Shown: piece after piece, positions 1 to 6,215 of the stretch
Layout: every line of letters begins with the position of its first letter
Position numbering within the stretch: the stretch's first letter is position 1
Assembly: GCA_900546835.1 (NCBI GenBank)
Contig: UREH01000106.1
Location: forward strand, 1-8,180
DNA length: 8,180 nucleotides
DNA from: an uncultured Porphyromonadaceae bacterium
Lineage (GTDB): Bacteria; Bacteroidota; Bacteroidia; Bacteroidales; Muribaculaceae
Reading direction: 5' to 3'
Position numbers and translations under genes: made by a program
Notes under the pieces: generated by a model
Seen by the model: only the letters and a program-made list of their open reading frames with translations
What the model was told of the DNA's origin: nothing
Databases searched by the model: none

Positions 1-1
1 G

Positions 2-63
2 CAGTTTTGCCTTTTGAGAAAGGAGTGATGCGGGCATCACGACTGACGAGAAAGGCAAAACTG
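2..63. repeat. Nested inverted repeat (13-bp outer arms, 7-bp inner hairpin)
   Basis: CAGTTTTGCCTTT at 2-14 is the exact reverse complement of AAAGGCAAAACTG at 51-63. Inside it, GTGATGC at 25-31 is the exact complement of GCATCAC at 34-40, so the element can fold as a hairpin nested in a longer stem. No T tract follows on either strand, so it does not look like a standard intrinsic terminator. It may be a structured RNA, a dispersed palindromic repeat or part of an upstream gene's end. The first reading frame is open from the window edge to a TAA at 94-96, so it could lie in the last codons of a gene whose start is outside the window, but the 31 residues encoded there are not recognisable. 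The symmetry is certain; the function is unknown. Confidence 0.6.
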
Positions 64-96
64 GCCAAAATATGCGATGAGTTTAACTCCTATTAA

Positions 97-165
97 TCAT
101 AAAACCTTCTTACGGTTGGAATTTAACAGATATTATTAAACACCCTCTTTTAATTCCTATTTGAA
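97..165 (+). promoter_or_regulatory. AT-rich leader upstream of the sigma-54 activator gene, probable promoter region
   Basis: This stretch is markedly AT-rich compared with the GC-rich genes around it and sits directly before the first gene of the plus-strand cluster, where an operon promoter is expected. I could not find a clean match to the Bacteroidota -33/-7 elements (TTTG and TAnnTTTG) or to a sigma-54 -24/-12 site, so the call rests on position and base composition only. Confidence 0.3.
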
Positions 166-1425
166 TTGACACAGGCAGTTCAACAGGCCAAAGCTCGATT
201 CGGCATTGTAGGCATCGCTCCGGCTCTTACGGAGGCGGTGAGCCGTGCCCTGCGCGTAGCTCCCATCGACCTCTCGGTGCTCGTCACCGGCGAAAGCGGC
301 AGCGGCAAGGAATTCTTTCCGCAGATAATCCATGCCTTCTCGCCGCGCCAGCATTCGCGCTATATAGCGGTGAACTGCGGCGCCATCCCCGAAGGCACAA
401 TCGACTCCGAGCTGTTCGGCCATGAAAAGGGTGCCTTTACAGGCGCCGTGGCCACCCGAAAGGGGTATTTCGAGGAGGCCGACGGGGGTACCATCTTCCT
501 CGACGAGGTGGCCGAACTTCCGCTCACCACCCAGGCACGCCTGCTGCGCGTGCTCGAAAGCGGCGAATTCATGAAAGTGGGCTCATCGACCGTACAGAAA
601 ACCAACATCCGCGTGGTAGCCGCCACCAACGTCGACATGCTCAAGGCCGTGCGCGAGGGCCGCTTCCGCGAGGACCTCTTCTATCGCCTGAGCACCGTGC
701 AGATTCAGGTGCCGCCGCTGCGCGACCGAGGTTCGGACATCGCCCTGCTCGCACGCAAATTCGCCGCCGATTTTGCCGAGCGCTACCGCATGGAGCCCAT
801 CGACATCTCCGACTCAGGCCGCGATGCACTGATGGCCTACCGATGGCCCGGCAACGTGCGTCAGCTCAAGAACGTTGTGGAGCAGGTGGCTCTCTTCCAC
901 GCCGGAGAGACCGTGGGCGAGGATACACTCAAAGGATATCTTCCGGAAATCACGTCCGGATATTCGCCCGTGCTCTCTTCGGATGCCACGCAGCAGCCCC
1001 ACACCTACGAGCGCGAACGCGAAATGCTCTTCAATATGATATTCGCCCTCCAGGGCGAAATCGACTCGCTGCGCCGCAAAATTGGCGACGCACCCCAATC
1101 CGAGAGTCGGGAATCCGCTGACAGCCTGCGCATCGACAACCCCGGCGCGGCACTGGTGAAATACCCTGTGGCCACGCATCCGTTGTTTTCCCGGCCCTTC
1201 GGCGAAACACCCAAACCGGCCGAACAGACGCCCACGGTGGCCGAGCCTATCGACGTGACCCACTCGGTGGTGAACCTCGACCGCCCCACCCTCGAGCAGA
1301 CCGAACGCGAGACCATCCGCCTCTCGCTTGAACGTAACGGCGGCCGTCGCCGCGCCACAGCTCTCGAACTCAATATCTCCGAACGCTCTCTCTACCGCAA
1401 AATCAAAGAATACGGACTCGAATAG
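166..1425 (+). CDS. Sigma-54-dependent transcriptional activator (AAA+ / Fis-type HTH) without a receiver domain
   Basis: This is a bacterial enhancer-binding protein: an ATPase that remodels RNA polymerase bound by sigma-54 (RpoN) so that it can open promoters. The 419 residues start straight into the AAA+ domain. Visible motifs are Walker A GESGSGKE (42-49), the sigma-54 contact loop GAFTGA (89-94), Walker B GGTIFLDEV (107-115), ATN (153-155), the arginine-finger region FREDLFYRL (167-175) and WPGNVRQL (227-234). A linker of about 115 residues follows, with a charged, coiled-coil-like stretch near 281-307, then a Fis-type helix-turn-helix (about 378-418). There is no N-terminal receiver, GAF or PAS domain, so activity is probably set by expression or by a partner protein. 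The start is TTG at 166: the frame has a stop at 151-153, there is no earlier ATG, and the next in-frame ATG falls well inside the AAA+ core. It is the first gene of a probable operon with lptE, a TPR gene and secG. The family call is firm; the target promoters are unknown. Confidence 0.92.
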   Translation: MTQAVQQAKARFGIVGIAPALTEAVSRALRVAPIDLSVLVTGESGSGKEFFPQIIHAFSPRQHSRYIAVNCGAIPEGTIDSELFGHEKGAFTGAVATRKGYFEEADGGTIFLDEVAELPLTTQARLLRVLESGEFMKVGSSTVQKTNIRVVAATNVDMLKAVREGRFREDLFYRLSTVQIQVPPLRDRGSDIALLARKFAADFAERYRMEPIDISDSGRDALMAYRWPGNVRQLKNVVEQVALFHAGETVGEDTLKGYLPEITSGYSPVLSSDATQQPHTYEREREMLFNMIFALQGEIDSLRRKIGDAPQSESRESADSLRIDNPGAALVKYPVATHPLFSRPFGETPKPAEQTPTVAEPIDVTHSVVNLDRPTLEQTERETIRLSLERNGGRRRATALELNISERSLYRKIKEYGLE

Positions 1426-1442
1426 ACCCACTCCCCATACAA

Positions 1443-1973
1443 ATGCTCCGAAATCTCCATATAAAGACCCTCCTTACGGCCCTGCTGGTAGCTGTGGCCG
1501 CCATGGTGCCCCAGAGCTGCCGCATAAGCTACAAACTCAACGGCGCGGCAATCGACTATACCGTTTACCGCACTATCCACATCGGCGAGTTCCCGATTCG
1601 CGCGGCTCTGGTCTACGCGCCCCTGCAGCAGACGTTTGAAAACGAGCTGATGGACTACGTGACACGCAATACGCGCCTGCAGGTGGTCGACGGAGCCTCC
1701 GACCTCGAGCTTGAAGGGGAAATCACGGGCTACAACCTTTCGCCCCAGGCCGTGACCGAAGACGCCTACGCTTCGAAAACGCGCCTCACCATCACCGTGC
1801 GCGTGAAATACACCGACACGAAAAACGACGCCAACAGCATCGACCAGAGTTTTTCGGCCTATCGCGATTTCGACGCTTCGCAGATGCTCACCGACGTGCA
1901 GGAACAGCTTTGCTCCGAAATTTCCAAAGAGCTTATCGACCTGATTTTCAACGCCACGCTCGGCAACTGGTAA
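1443..1973 (+). CDS. lptE: LPS-assembly lipoprotein LptE
   Basis: LptE is the outer-membrane lipoprotein that plugs the LptD beta-barrel and helps deliver lipopolysaccharide to the cell surface. The 176-residue protein has a short basic N-terminus, a hydrophobic signal segment (about 8-22) and a candidate lipidation cysteine at residue 26. The mature part begins RISYKLNGAAIDYTVYRTI and continues with the family's LELEGEITGY block and the TRLTITVRVKYTD beta strands, closing with FNATLGNW, all typical of Bacteroidales LptE. The lipobox (PQSC) is unusual because proline rather than an aliphatic residue occupies position -3. The gene starts 17 bases after the sigma-54 activator stop and precedes the TPR gene by 26 bases, so co-transcription is likely. 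Function is assigned by family resemblance; the lptD partner is not in the window. Confidence 0.85.
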   Translation: MLRNLHIKTLLTALLVAVAAMVPQSCRISYKLNGAAIDYTVYRTIHIGEFPIRAALVYAPLQQTFENELMDYVTRNTRLQVVDGASDLELEGEITGYNLSPQAVTEDAYASKTRLTITVRVKYTDTKNDANSIDQSFSAYRDFDASQMLTDVQEQLCSEISKELIDLIFNATLGNW

Positions 1974-1999
1974 TTCTCTCACCTTTCCACAACATAATC

Positions 2000-2776
2000 A
2001 TGTCCGAAACGCCCAGACTCGCCGACCTGCTCAGGCAGATAGTCGAAAGCCCTGAGACGCCGCTCCCCGACGGCGCCGACGAAATCCTCGCCCTCTCGCT
2101 CCCCGACACCGAAGCCGCGTCCAGGCTCGCCGACGCCCCCCAGGCAGCGCGCTTCGACAATTTCTATCCCTCAAAAGCCGGGAGCCGTACACCCTCGACC
2201 GAAGGAGCTATCTCCAAATTCCTCGAAAACTACGGCACCGACAACCCCGAGGAGACCTCGGTGCTCGAGCGGCTCATTTTCCATCCCGTGGCCGACTATT
2301 CGCAGCAGCTCGCACGCCAGGAGGCAGCCGACGCCCCCTCGGCCGAATCCACCGGCGACGACCGCGCCGACCGCATAAACCGCTTCATCCTTTCGCAGCG
2401 CGCCAAAGAAAGCGCTGGAGAAGGCGCCACGGCCGCTGTCGCCCCAGCCGACACAGAGCAGGAAGCCGCCGAAGTGCTCCGCCCTGATCCGAAGGGCGAA
2501 ACATCCATAGCACCCAATCCCGCCCCTTCCCGTCAGGCTAAGAAAACTCCCCCTACCCCTCCGGAAAACTCGCTTCTGAGCGAGAGTCTGGCAAAAATCT
2601 ACATAAAAACCGGACGCTATGAGCGTGCATACGAAATTCTTAACCGTTTAAGTTTGGCAGTACCGGAAAAAAATGCTTACTTTGCAGACCAATTGCGGTT
2701 TCTGCGTAAACTCATAGTGGCCGACCGCCTGCGCAGACAGCAAAATTCCGTCTCGAATAATAACACAAAACCATAA
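2000..2776 (+). CDS. TPR-containing protein of unknown function between lptE and secG
   Basis: The 258-residue product is soluble by appearance, with no signal peptide or membrane segment. It falls into four parts. The N-terminus (1-50) is Asp/Glu/Pro-rich and may be disordered. A more ordered block (about 51-107) contains FDNFYP, ISKFLENYG and ETSVLERLIFHPVADY. A low-complexity Ala/Pro/Glu linker spans about 108-190. The C-terminus (191-243) reads like one tetratricopeptide helix pair (LAKIYIKTGRYERAYEILNR) plus a capping helix. I recall the C-terminal motif and the FLENYG/LIFHPVADY block as conserved in Bacteroidales proteins at this same position, but the role is not known to me. The ATG at 2000 is chosen because it follows the lptE stop by 26 bases; the frame stays open upstream to 1910, but that would overlap lptE. 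The stop is 1 base before the secG start, suggesting translational coupling and perhaps a link to secretion or envelope assembly (inference). Confidence 0.75.
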   Translation: MSETPRLADLLRQIVESPETPLPDGADEILALSLPDTEAASRLADAPQAARFDNFYPSKAGSRTPSTEGAISKFLENYGTDNPEETSVLERLIFHPVADYSQQLARQEAADAPSAESTGDDRADRINRFILSQRAKESAGEGATAAVAPADTEQEAAEVLRPDPKGETSIAPNPAPSRQAKKTPPTPPENSLLSESLAKIYIKTGRYERAYEILNRLSLAVPEKNAYFADQLRFLRKLIVADRLRRQQNSVSNNNTKP

Positions 2777-2777
2777 A

Positions 2778-3182
2778 ATGTATACACTCATCATTATTCT
2801 TACAGTTCTTGTATCGATTCTCCTTATCATAGTGGTTCTCGTGCAGAAATCCAAAGGAGGCGGTCTGAGCTCCACTTTCGCAGGTTCCAACCAGCTCATG
2901 GGCGTGCGTCGCACCAACGACTTCATTGAGAAAGCCACATGGACTCTCGCCGGAATCATCGGCGTTCTCTCCATCATCTCGGTTTTCGTAATGCCCCGCA
3001 ACATGATTCAGAGCGGTGCCCGCGTTAAGCCCGTCACCGAAATCCCCACCGTGGCCGGTACCGAGATCAACACTCCCGTTCAGCAGGCCAACCCCGACGC
3101 TGCCGCCCTTCCCGCAGCTACCGAGGCTTCCGCTGCAACTGAAGCACCTGCTGCCGAAACTCCAGCAACCGAAGCAGAATAA
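2778..3182 (+). CDS. secG: Preprotein translocase subunit SecG
   Basis: SecG is the small membrane subunit of the SecYEG channel that moves unfolded proteins across or into the inner membrane, stimulating SecA-driven export. The 134 residues contain two membrane segments (about 2-22 and 53-73) separated by the conserved cytoplasmic loop LVQKSKGGGLSSTFAGSNQL and the following MGVRRTNDFIEKATW, which is diagnostic for the family. After TM2 a tail of about 52 residues (83-134), rich in Ala, Pro, Thr and Glu and lacking aromatic residues, extends beyond the length of a compact SecG; similar tails occur in Bacteroidota SecG. The gene begins 1 base after the TPR gene's stop, with no clear Shine-Dalgarno sequence, and is the last of the plus-strand cluster before a hairpin terminator. 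The identification is firm; the tail's role is unknown. Confidence 0.95.
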   Translation: MYTLIIILTVLVSILLIIVVLVQKSKGGGLSSTFAGSNQLMGVRRTNDFIEKATWTLAGIIGVLSIISVFVMPRNMIQSGARVKPVTEIPTVAGTEINTPVQQANPDAAALPAATEASAATEAPAAETPATEAE

Positions 3183-3206
3183 CCTCCTTTTTAAGCTACA
3201 TACACA

Positions 3207-3244
3207 GAAGCGGCATGTCGACATCGAAATCGACTCGCCGCTTC
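3207..3244. terminator. Hairpin in the convergent gap, probable bidirectional terminator
   Basis: GAAGCGGC at 3207-3214 is the exact complement of GCCGCTTC at 3237-3244, and inside it GTCGA (3217-3221) pairs with TCGAC (3230-3234), giving a long two-part stem with an 8-base loop. It lies between the secG stop (3182) and the stop of the converging GltD-like gene (3265), where a shared terminator is expected. The plus strand follows with CGCTTTATCT, only a weak T tract, and the minus-strand side is also imperfect, so efficiency is uncertain. Confidence 0.65.
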
Positions 3245-3264
3245 CGCTTTATCTATATGGCTTT

Positions 3265-4608
3265 TCAGCCTTTTGTATCGGTATTTTCGCCACCTATGGC
3301 TTCAAGGAGTTTGATGGCATCCACATAGCGGGCTATCCCCTCGGCTACCATCTTGGCGTCGCGCATGGCGTGGACAACAGTGGCCGGCCGGCCCGACACG
3401 TCGCCTCCGGCAAACACACCCTTGCGCGAGGTCATTCCGTAAGGATTCTCGCGCGTCAGCACGTAGCCATGGTCGTCAACATCGATTCCATCCGTAGAAT
3501 CAACGATGCGCGAGGCGGGGGCGCTTCCCACGGCCATGACAACATGGTCTGCCGGACGTACCTCTTCCGTACCGTCGGTCGAGGTAAGCGTAACGGATTT
3601 AAGACGCTTGTCGTCGAGCGCCTCTATACGCGTTATCGAGGTGTTCCAAAGGAATTTCACACCCTCGGCCACAGCATCGTCGTATTCGGCGCGCAGAGCC
3701 TTCATATGGTCGATTGTGCGATGGTAGACAACAGTAACCTCAGCTGAACCCATGCGCAGGGCCGTGCGGGCGGCGTCGATGGCCGTATTGCCGCATCCTA
3801 CCATAAACACGCGGTCGCCGTTGCCTACTATCACCTCCCCGCGGTCGATATAGCCGTTCTCGCTCAGGCTTACGCGACGCAGGAAACGGATGGCCTGACG
3901 TACCGCCGGATGGCTCGCACCCGGAATATCGAGGCGCTTTGGAACGCCCGTGCCTGTGCCCATGAATATTGCGTCAAACCCCTCGGCAAAAAGCCGGTCT
4001 ATGGTAAAGTCCTTTCCGATGGTGGTATTGAGATGGAAAATCACTCCAAGGTTGGCTATTTTCTTTATCTCGCGACGTACTACCTCCTTGGGCAACCGAT
4101 ATTCAGGAATACCGAACATAAGCACACCTCCAGGCTCAGTCTCCATCTCGAAAATCTCCACGGCAAAGCCCTGACGGGCGAGATCGCCGGCAATTGTCAG
4201 ACCGGCCGGCCCGCTGCCGATCACGGCCACGCGCCCGCGACTCTTTTCTGGTATCGCCTCGTGAGTCAGCCCCGCGTCGGAATCGAAGTCGGCCACAAAG
4301 CGCTCCAGTTTTCCGATATTGATATGGGCTCCCTTTTTTGCAAGCACACAATTTCCTTCGCACTGGCGCTCGTGGCCGCAGACACGGCCGCAGACAGCCG
4401 GCAGATTGCTGCGGTTGTTGATTATGCGCATGGCGTTGCCGAAATTGCCCTTGGCGAGCTCGGCTATCCAATCGGGTATGTCGTTGCTTATCGGACACCC
4501 TTTTCTGCAGGATGGCACCTTACAGTGGAGGCAGCGCTGGGCCTCCTTCACAGCTTCGGCTAAGGTATAGCTTTCGTTTACTTCCTTAAAATCTGATGTT
4601 GCAGTCAT
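3265..4608 (-). CDS. GltD-like NAD(P)-dependent iron-sulfur/FAD oxidoreductase (glutamate synthase small-subunit family)
   Basis: This 447-residue flavoprotein belongs to the family of the glutamate synthase beta subunit, which passes electrons from NAD(P)H through FAD. Near the N-terminus are two cysteine groups, C26/C29/C34/C38 and C73/C77/C83/C87, fitting the two [4Fe-4S] clusters of the family. The FAD motif GSGPAG is at 131-136, the conserved FGIPEYRLPKEVV block at 165-177, an NAD(P)-binding GCGNTA at 271-276 and the C-terminal FAD signature around GGDVSGRPATVVHAM (from 401). No large glutamate synthase subunit (gltB) adjoins it, so it may instead serve another partner, as NfnB- or sulfide dehydrogenase-type relatives do; I therefore give no symbol. 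The start at 4608 has an A-rich upstream (AAAGAAAAAATG) and puts the first cysteines at the usual distance. An in-frame ATG at 4671 would add 21 residues and a further one at 4701 would add 31. It is the last gene of the minus-strand cluster, 113 bases after recO. Confidence 0.85.
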   Translation of the reverse strand: MTATSDFKEVNESYTLAEAVKEAQRCLHCKVPSCRKGCPISNDIPDWIAELAKGNFGNAMRIINNRSNLPAVCGRVCGHERQCEGNCVLAKKGAHINIGKLERFVADFDSDAGLTHEAIPEKSRGRVAVIGSGPAGLTIAGDLARQGFAVEIFEMETEPGGVLMFGIPEYRLPKEVVRREIKKIANLGVIFHLNTTIGKDFTIDRLFAEGFDAIFMGTGTGVPKRLDIPGASHPAVRQAIRFLRRVSLSENGYIDRGEVIVGNGDRVFMVGCGNTAIDAARTALRMGSAEVTVVYHRTIDHMKALRAEYDDAVAEGVKFLWNTSITRIEALDDKRLKSVTLTSTDGTEEVRPADHVVMAVGSAPASRIVDSTDGIDVDDHGYVLTRENPYGMTSRKGVFAGGDVSGRPATVVHAMRDAKMVAEGIARYVDAIKLLEAIGGENTDTKG

Positions 4609-4680
4609 TTTTTCTTTAGAATTTTCCACTTTGTGCGGATAGTGTGCGGAGATTCTTCCACCTTTAATCATAATAAATAC

Positions 4681-4695
4681 GCCGGACAGGCCGGC
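4681..4695 (-). terminator. Short hairpin after recO, weak terminator candidate
   Basis: GCCGG at 4681-4685 and CCGGC at 4691-4695 form a 5-bp GC stem with a 5-base loop. Read on the minus strand it lies just after the recO stop (4722) and is followed by GTATTTATTATG, which is AT-rich but not a true T run. It could weakly terminate the upstream transcript, or shape the leader of the GltD-like gene. Confidence 0.25.
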
Positions 4696-4721
4696 TGCCA
4701 CTCAACGGCTGCCTTTCTACG

Positions 4722-5447
4722 TCAGAAATCGAAGAGCGTGCGGAGCACACTAAGCGAATTGAGCGACCCCATCGAAGGAAAATGCATCTGATAGTACCGC
4801 AGTATCAGGTCGAGAATACGGTTGCGGTCCGTACGGCTCAGGCGGAACAGATGCGCCGTGCGGCTTCGGAGGCTCCGTAGAGCAAATGCAGATGTAGATT
4901 CCGCCGATGTGAGATACATGCGGTGGAGGGGAGCCGATGGGCGGAAAATACCATCGGAAAGGTCGAAAACCGACCCGGGCGTATATGTGCTCCAGTCGGG
5001 CTCGATGCCCATGAAATGCATCATTCCCATCAGGAAGGCGATATGCATGTTGGCCGTGGCATCCGGCGAAGCGGATGCGAGCTGCGCGCTCCACCGGTCG
5101 AGGAAATCGAAAAGATTCGTATCGGTCTGAGGTTCGCGCAGTAGCGCGTTGGCCACATCGGCAGCAAACATCGCTATGGCGCTTTTCACAGGCGATGCCG
5201 ACGGGATGGCGCCCCGGCGGCGCATTTCGGATATGTTGAAGAGGTCGCGTCCGGGACGTATCTGCGCCATGCAGTCGAAGCGGCTCATCGGAGCCGCCAG
5301 GGCACGCATCGACAGGGCGCGCGGCGTGTTGGCCGCCGGCAGCAGAAATGCTATCCGGCCGGTCTGGCGCGCGTAGGCTATGAGGATGTTATGGCGGTCG
5401 GAATGCCTAACCATCCTCAATGCTATGCAGTTGAGCGGCTGATACAT
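4722..5447 (-). CDS. recO: DNA repair protein RecO
   Basis: RecO works with RecR, and in some species RecF, to load RecA on single-stranded DNA covered by SSB during gap repair. The 241-residue protein is the usual length. The N-terminal part (about 1-80) has the beta-strand pattern of the RecO OB fold (CIALRMVRHSDRHNILIAYA, then TGRIAFLLP). The remainder is helical with family blocks PVKSAIAMFAADV (86-98), HIAFLMGMMHFMGIEPDW (135-152) and LFRLSRTDRNRILDLILRYY (200-219). The only cysteines are at 7 and 59, so the zinc finger found in some RecO proteins is absent. The ATG at 5447 follows the DUF2461 stop by 54 bases. Sequence similarity within RecO is low in general, but the domain order and Bacteroidales-like blocks make the call good. 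Nothing in the sequence ties it functionally to the phospholipid genes upstream. Confidence 0.85.
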   Translation of the reverse strand: MYQPLNCIALRMVRHSDRHNILIAYARQTGRIAFLLPAANTPRALSMRALAAPMSRFDCMAQIRPGRDLFNISEMRRRGAIPSASPVKSAIAMFAADVANALLREPQTDTNLFDFLDRWSAQLASASPDATANMHIAFLMGMMHFMGIEPDWSTYTPGSVFDLSDGIFRPSAPLHRMYLTSAESTSAFALRSLRSRTAHLFRLSRTDRNRILDLILRYYQMHFPSMGSLNSLSVLRTLFDF

Positions 5448-5475
5448 CTCAGTTGATCGACTGATATTTTTTTAG

Positions 5476-5500
5476 TTAAAAAACCTCCGGGGTACCCCCG
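5476..5500 (-). terminator. Hairpin plus T run between the DUF2461 gene and recO
   Basis: On the minus strand, directly after the DUF2461 stop, CGGGG and CCCCG (5496-5500 and 5488-5492) can pair around a 3-base loop, followed by GAGG and then a run of six T. This resembles a small intrinsic terminator, though the 5-bp stem is short and the T run starts 4 bases after it. If active it would reduce read-through into recO. The 10-bp palindrome GGGGTACCCC (5489-5498) is part of the same structure. Confidence 0.35.
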
Positions 5501-5501
5501 T

Positions 5502-6215
5502 TCAAACCTCCTCCTCGGCCGAATAATTGAGGAAGTCGATAAGTGGCTTAAGAAGACTGAACAGCTCGGCGCTCTTCTCAGGCCACGCAGGGTCAAAGAA
5601 AAAGTCGGCTCCGCAGGGATGGAATTTGCCGAAATCCTTGAGACGCAACAGATGTGCCTGCGGATGGTTTCGGTCGTAGCCTTTGGGGACCGTCTTGAGC
5701 GACGATCCGCACCATCCGGGAAACTCGCGCTGGAGCGCCGGTGCGGAGATTATCTCCTCGAATTCCTCGATATTGTCGACAATAGCCTTGCGGATTTTCT
5801 TGAGAACGACAGGTTCCGGACACCACATGCCCCCGAACAGCCCTGTATCAGCATTTCCGCCAAACGATCCGGGACCCGCTTCAATGTAATAGCCGCCATA
5901 GTGGGGGGCGCGCCCGCGCGTGCTTACGGAAGCCGAGAAATAGGTCTTGAAGGGTGTTTTATCCTGCGAAAAACGCGTGTCCCTATATATCCGGTAGGAG
6001 GCGGTTTTACCGGTGTTTGCCATAGCAATAGCCGGATCCCATTGCCCCATGAGGGCAATCATCCTGTCGATATCCTCTATCCAGGCTGCGCGCAGTTCGT
6101 CGTATTCCTCCTTGTTGGCCCTGAACCATTCGCGGTAGTTGTTGTCGCGCAGACGGCCGAGAAAATCATACAGGCGCGGCATGTAATATCCGTCGTTCAT
6201 TTTCCGTCGGGTCAT
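5502..6215 (-). CDS. DUF2461 family protein, function unknown
   Basis: This 237-residue soluble protein matches the DUF2461 (TIGR02453) family, found widely in bacteria and fungi without an established activity. Seen here are the N-terminal block NNYREWFRANKEEYDEL (about 25-41), the family hallmark YRIYRDTRFSQDKTPFKTYF (about 74-93), a Gly-rich GGYYIEAGPGSF segment (about 107-118) and a C-terminal FHPCGADFFFDP block. No membrane segment or signal is present. The ATG at 6215 overlaps the DUF4834 stop as ATGA, a typical coupled start. Other in-frame ATGs lie at 6230, which would add 5 residues, and 6200, which would remove 5. It sits mid-cluster between a small membrane protein and recO. The family call is firm and the biochemical role unknown. 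Confidence 0.85.
   Translation of the reverse strand: MTRRKMNDGYYMPRLYDFLGRLRDNNYREWFRANKEEYDELRAAWIEDIDRMIALMGQWDPAIAMANTGKTASYRIYRDTRFSQDKTPFKTYFSASVSTRGRAPHYGGYYIEAGPGSFGGNADTGLFGGMWCPEPVVLKKIRKAIVDNIEEFEEIISAPALQREFPGWCGSSLKTVPKGYDRNHPQAHLLRLKDFGKFHPCGADFFFDPAWPEKSAELFSLLKPLIDFLNYSAEEEV

Noticed and set aside
1..96. Open frame from the window edge to TAA at 94-96 as the end of miaB or another gene
   Set aside because: The 31 residues match no C-terminus I recognise, including MiaB, and the stretch is occupied by the nested inverted repeat; it cannot be called a gene from this window.
814..1431. 205-residue open frame on the minus strand across the sigma-54 activator
   Set aside because: It is antisense to a gene with full family motifs; its composition has no recognisable domain and fits a GC-rich codon shadow.
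1392..1982. 196-residue minus-strand frame across lptE
   Set aside because: It lies antisense to almost the whole of lptE and resembles no family; lptE is strongly supported.
3016..3747. 243-residue plus-strand frame running from secG into the GltD-like gene
   Set aside because: It crosses the terminator hairpin, overlaps secG in another frame and lies antisense to the GltD-like gene; the protein is low-complexity Pro/Leu followed by unpatterned sequence.
3910..4563. 217-residue plus-strand frame
   Set aside because: It is antisense to the cysteine and FAD-binding region of the GltD-like gene, with no recognisable domain.
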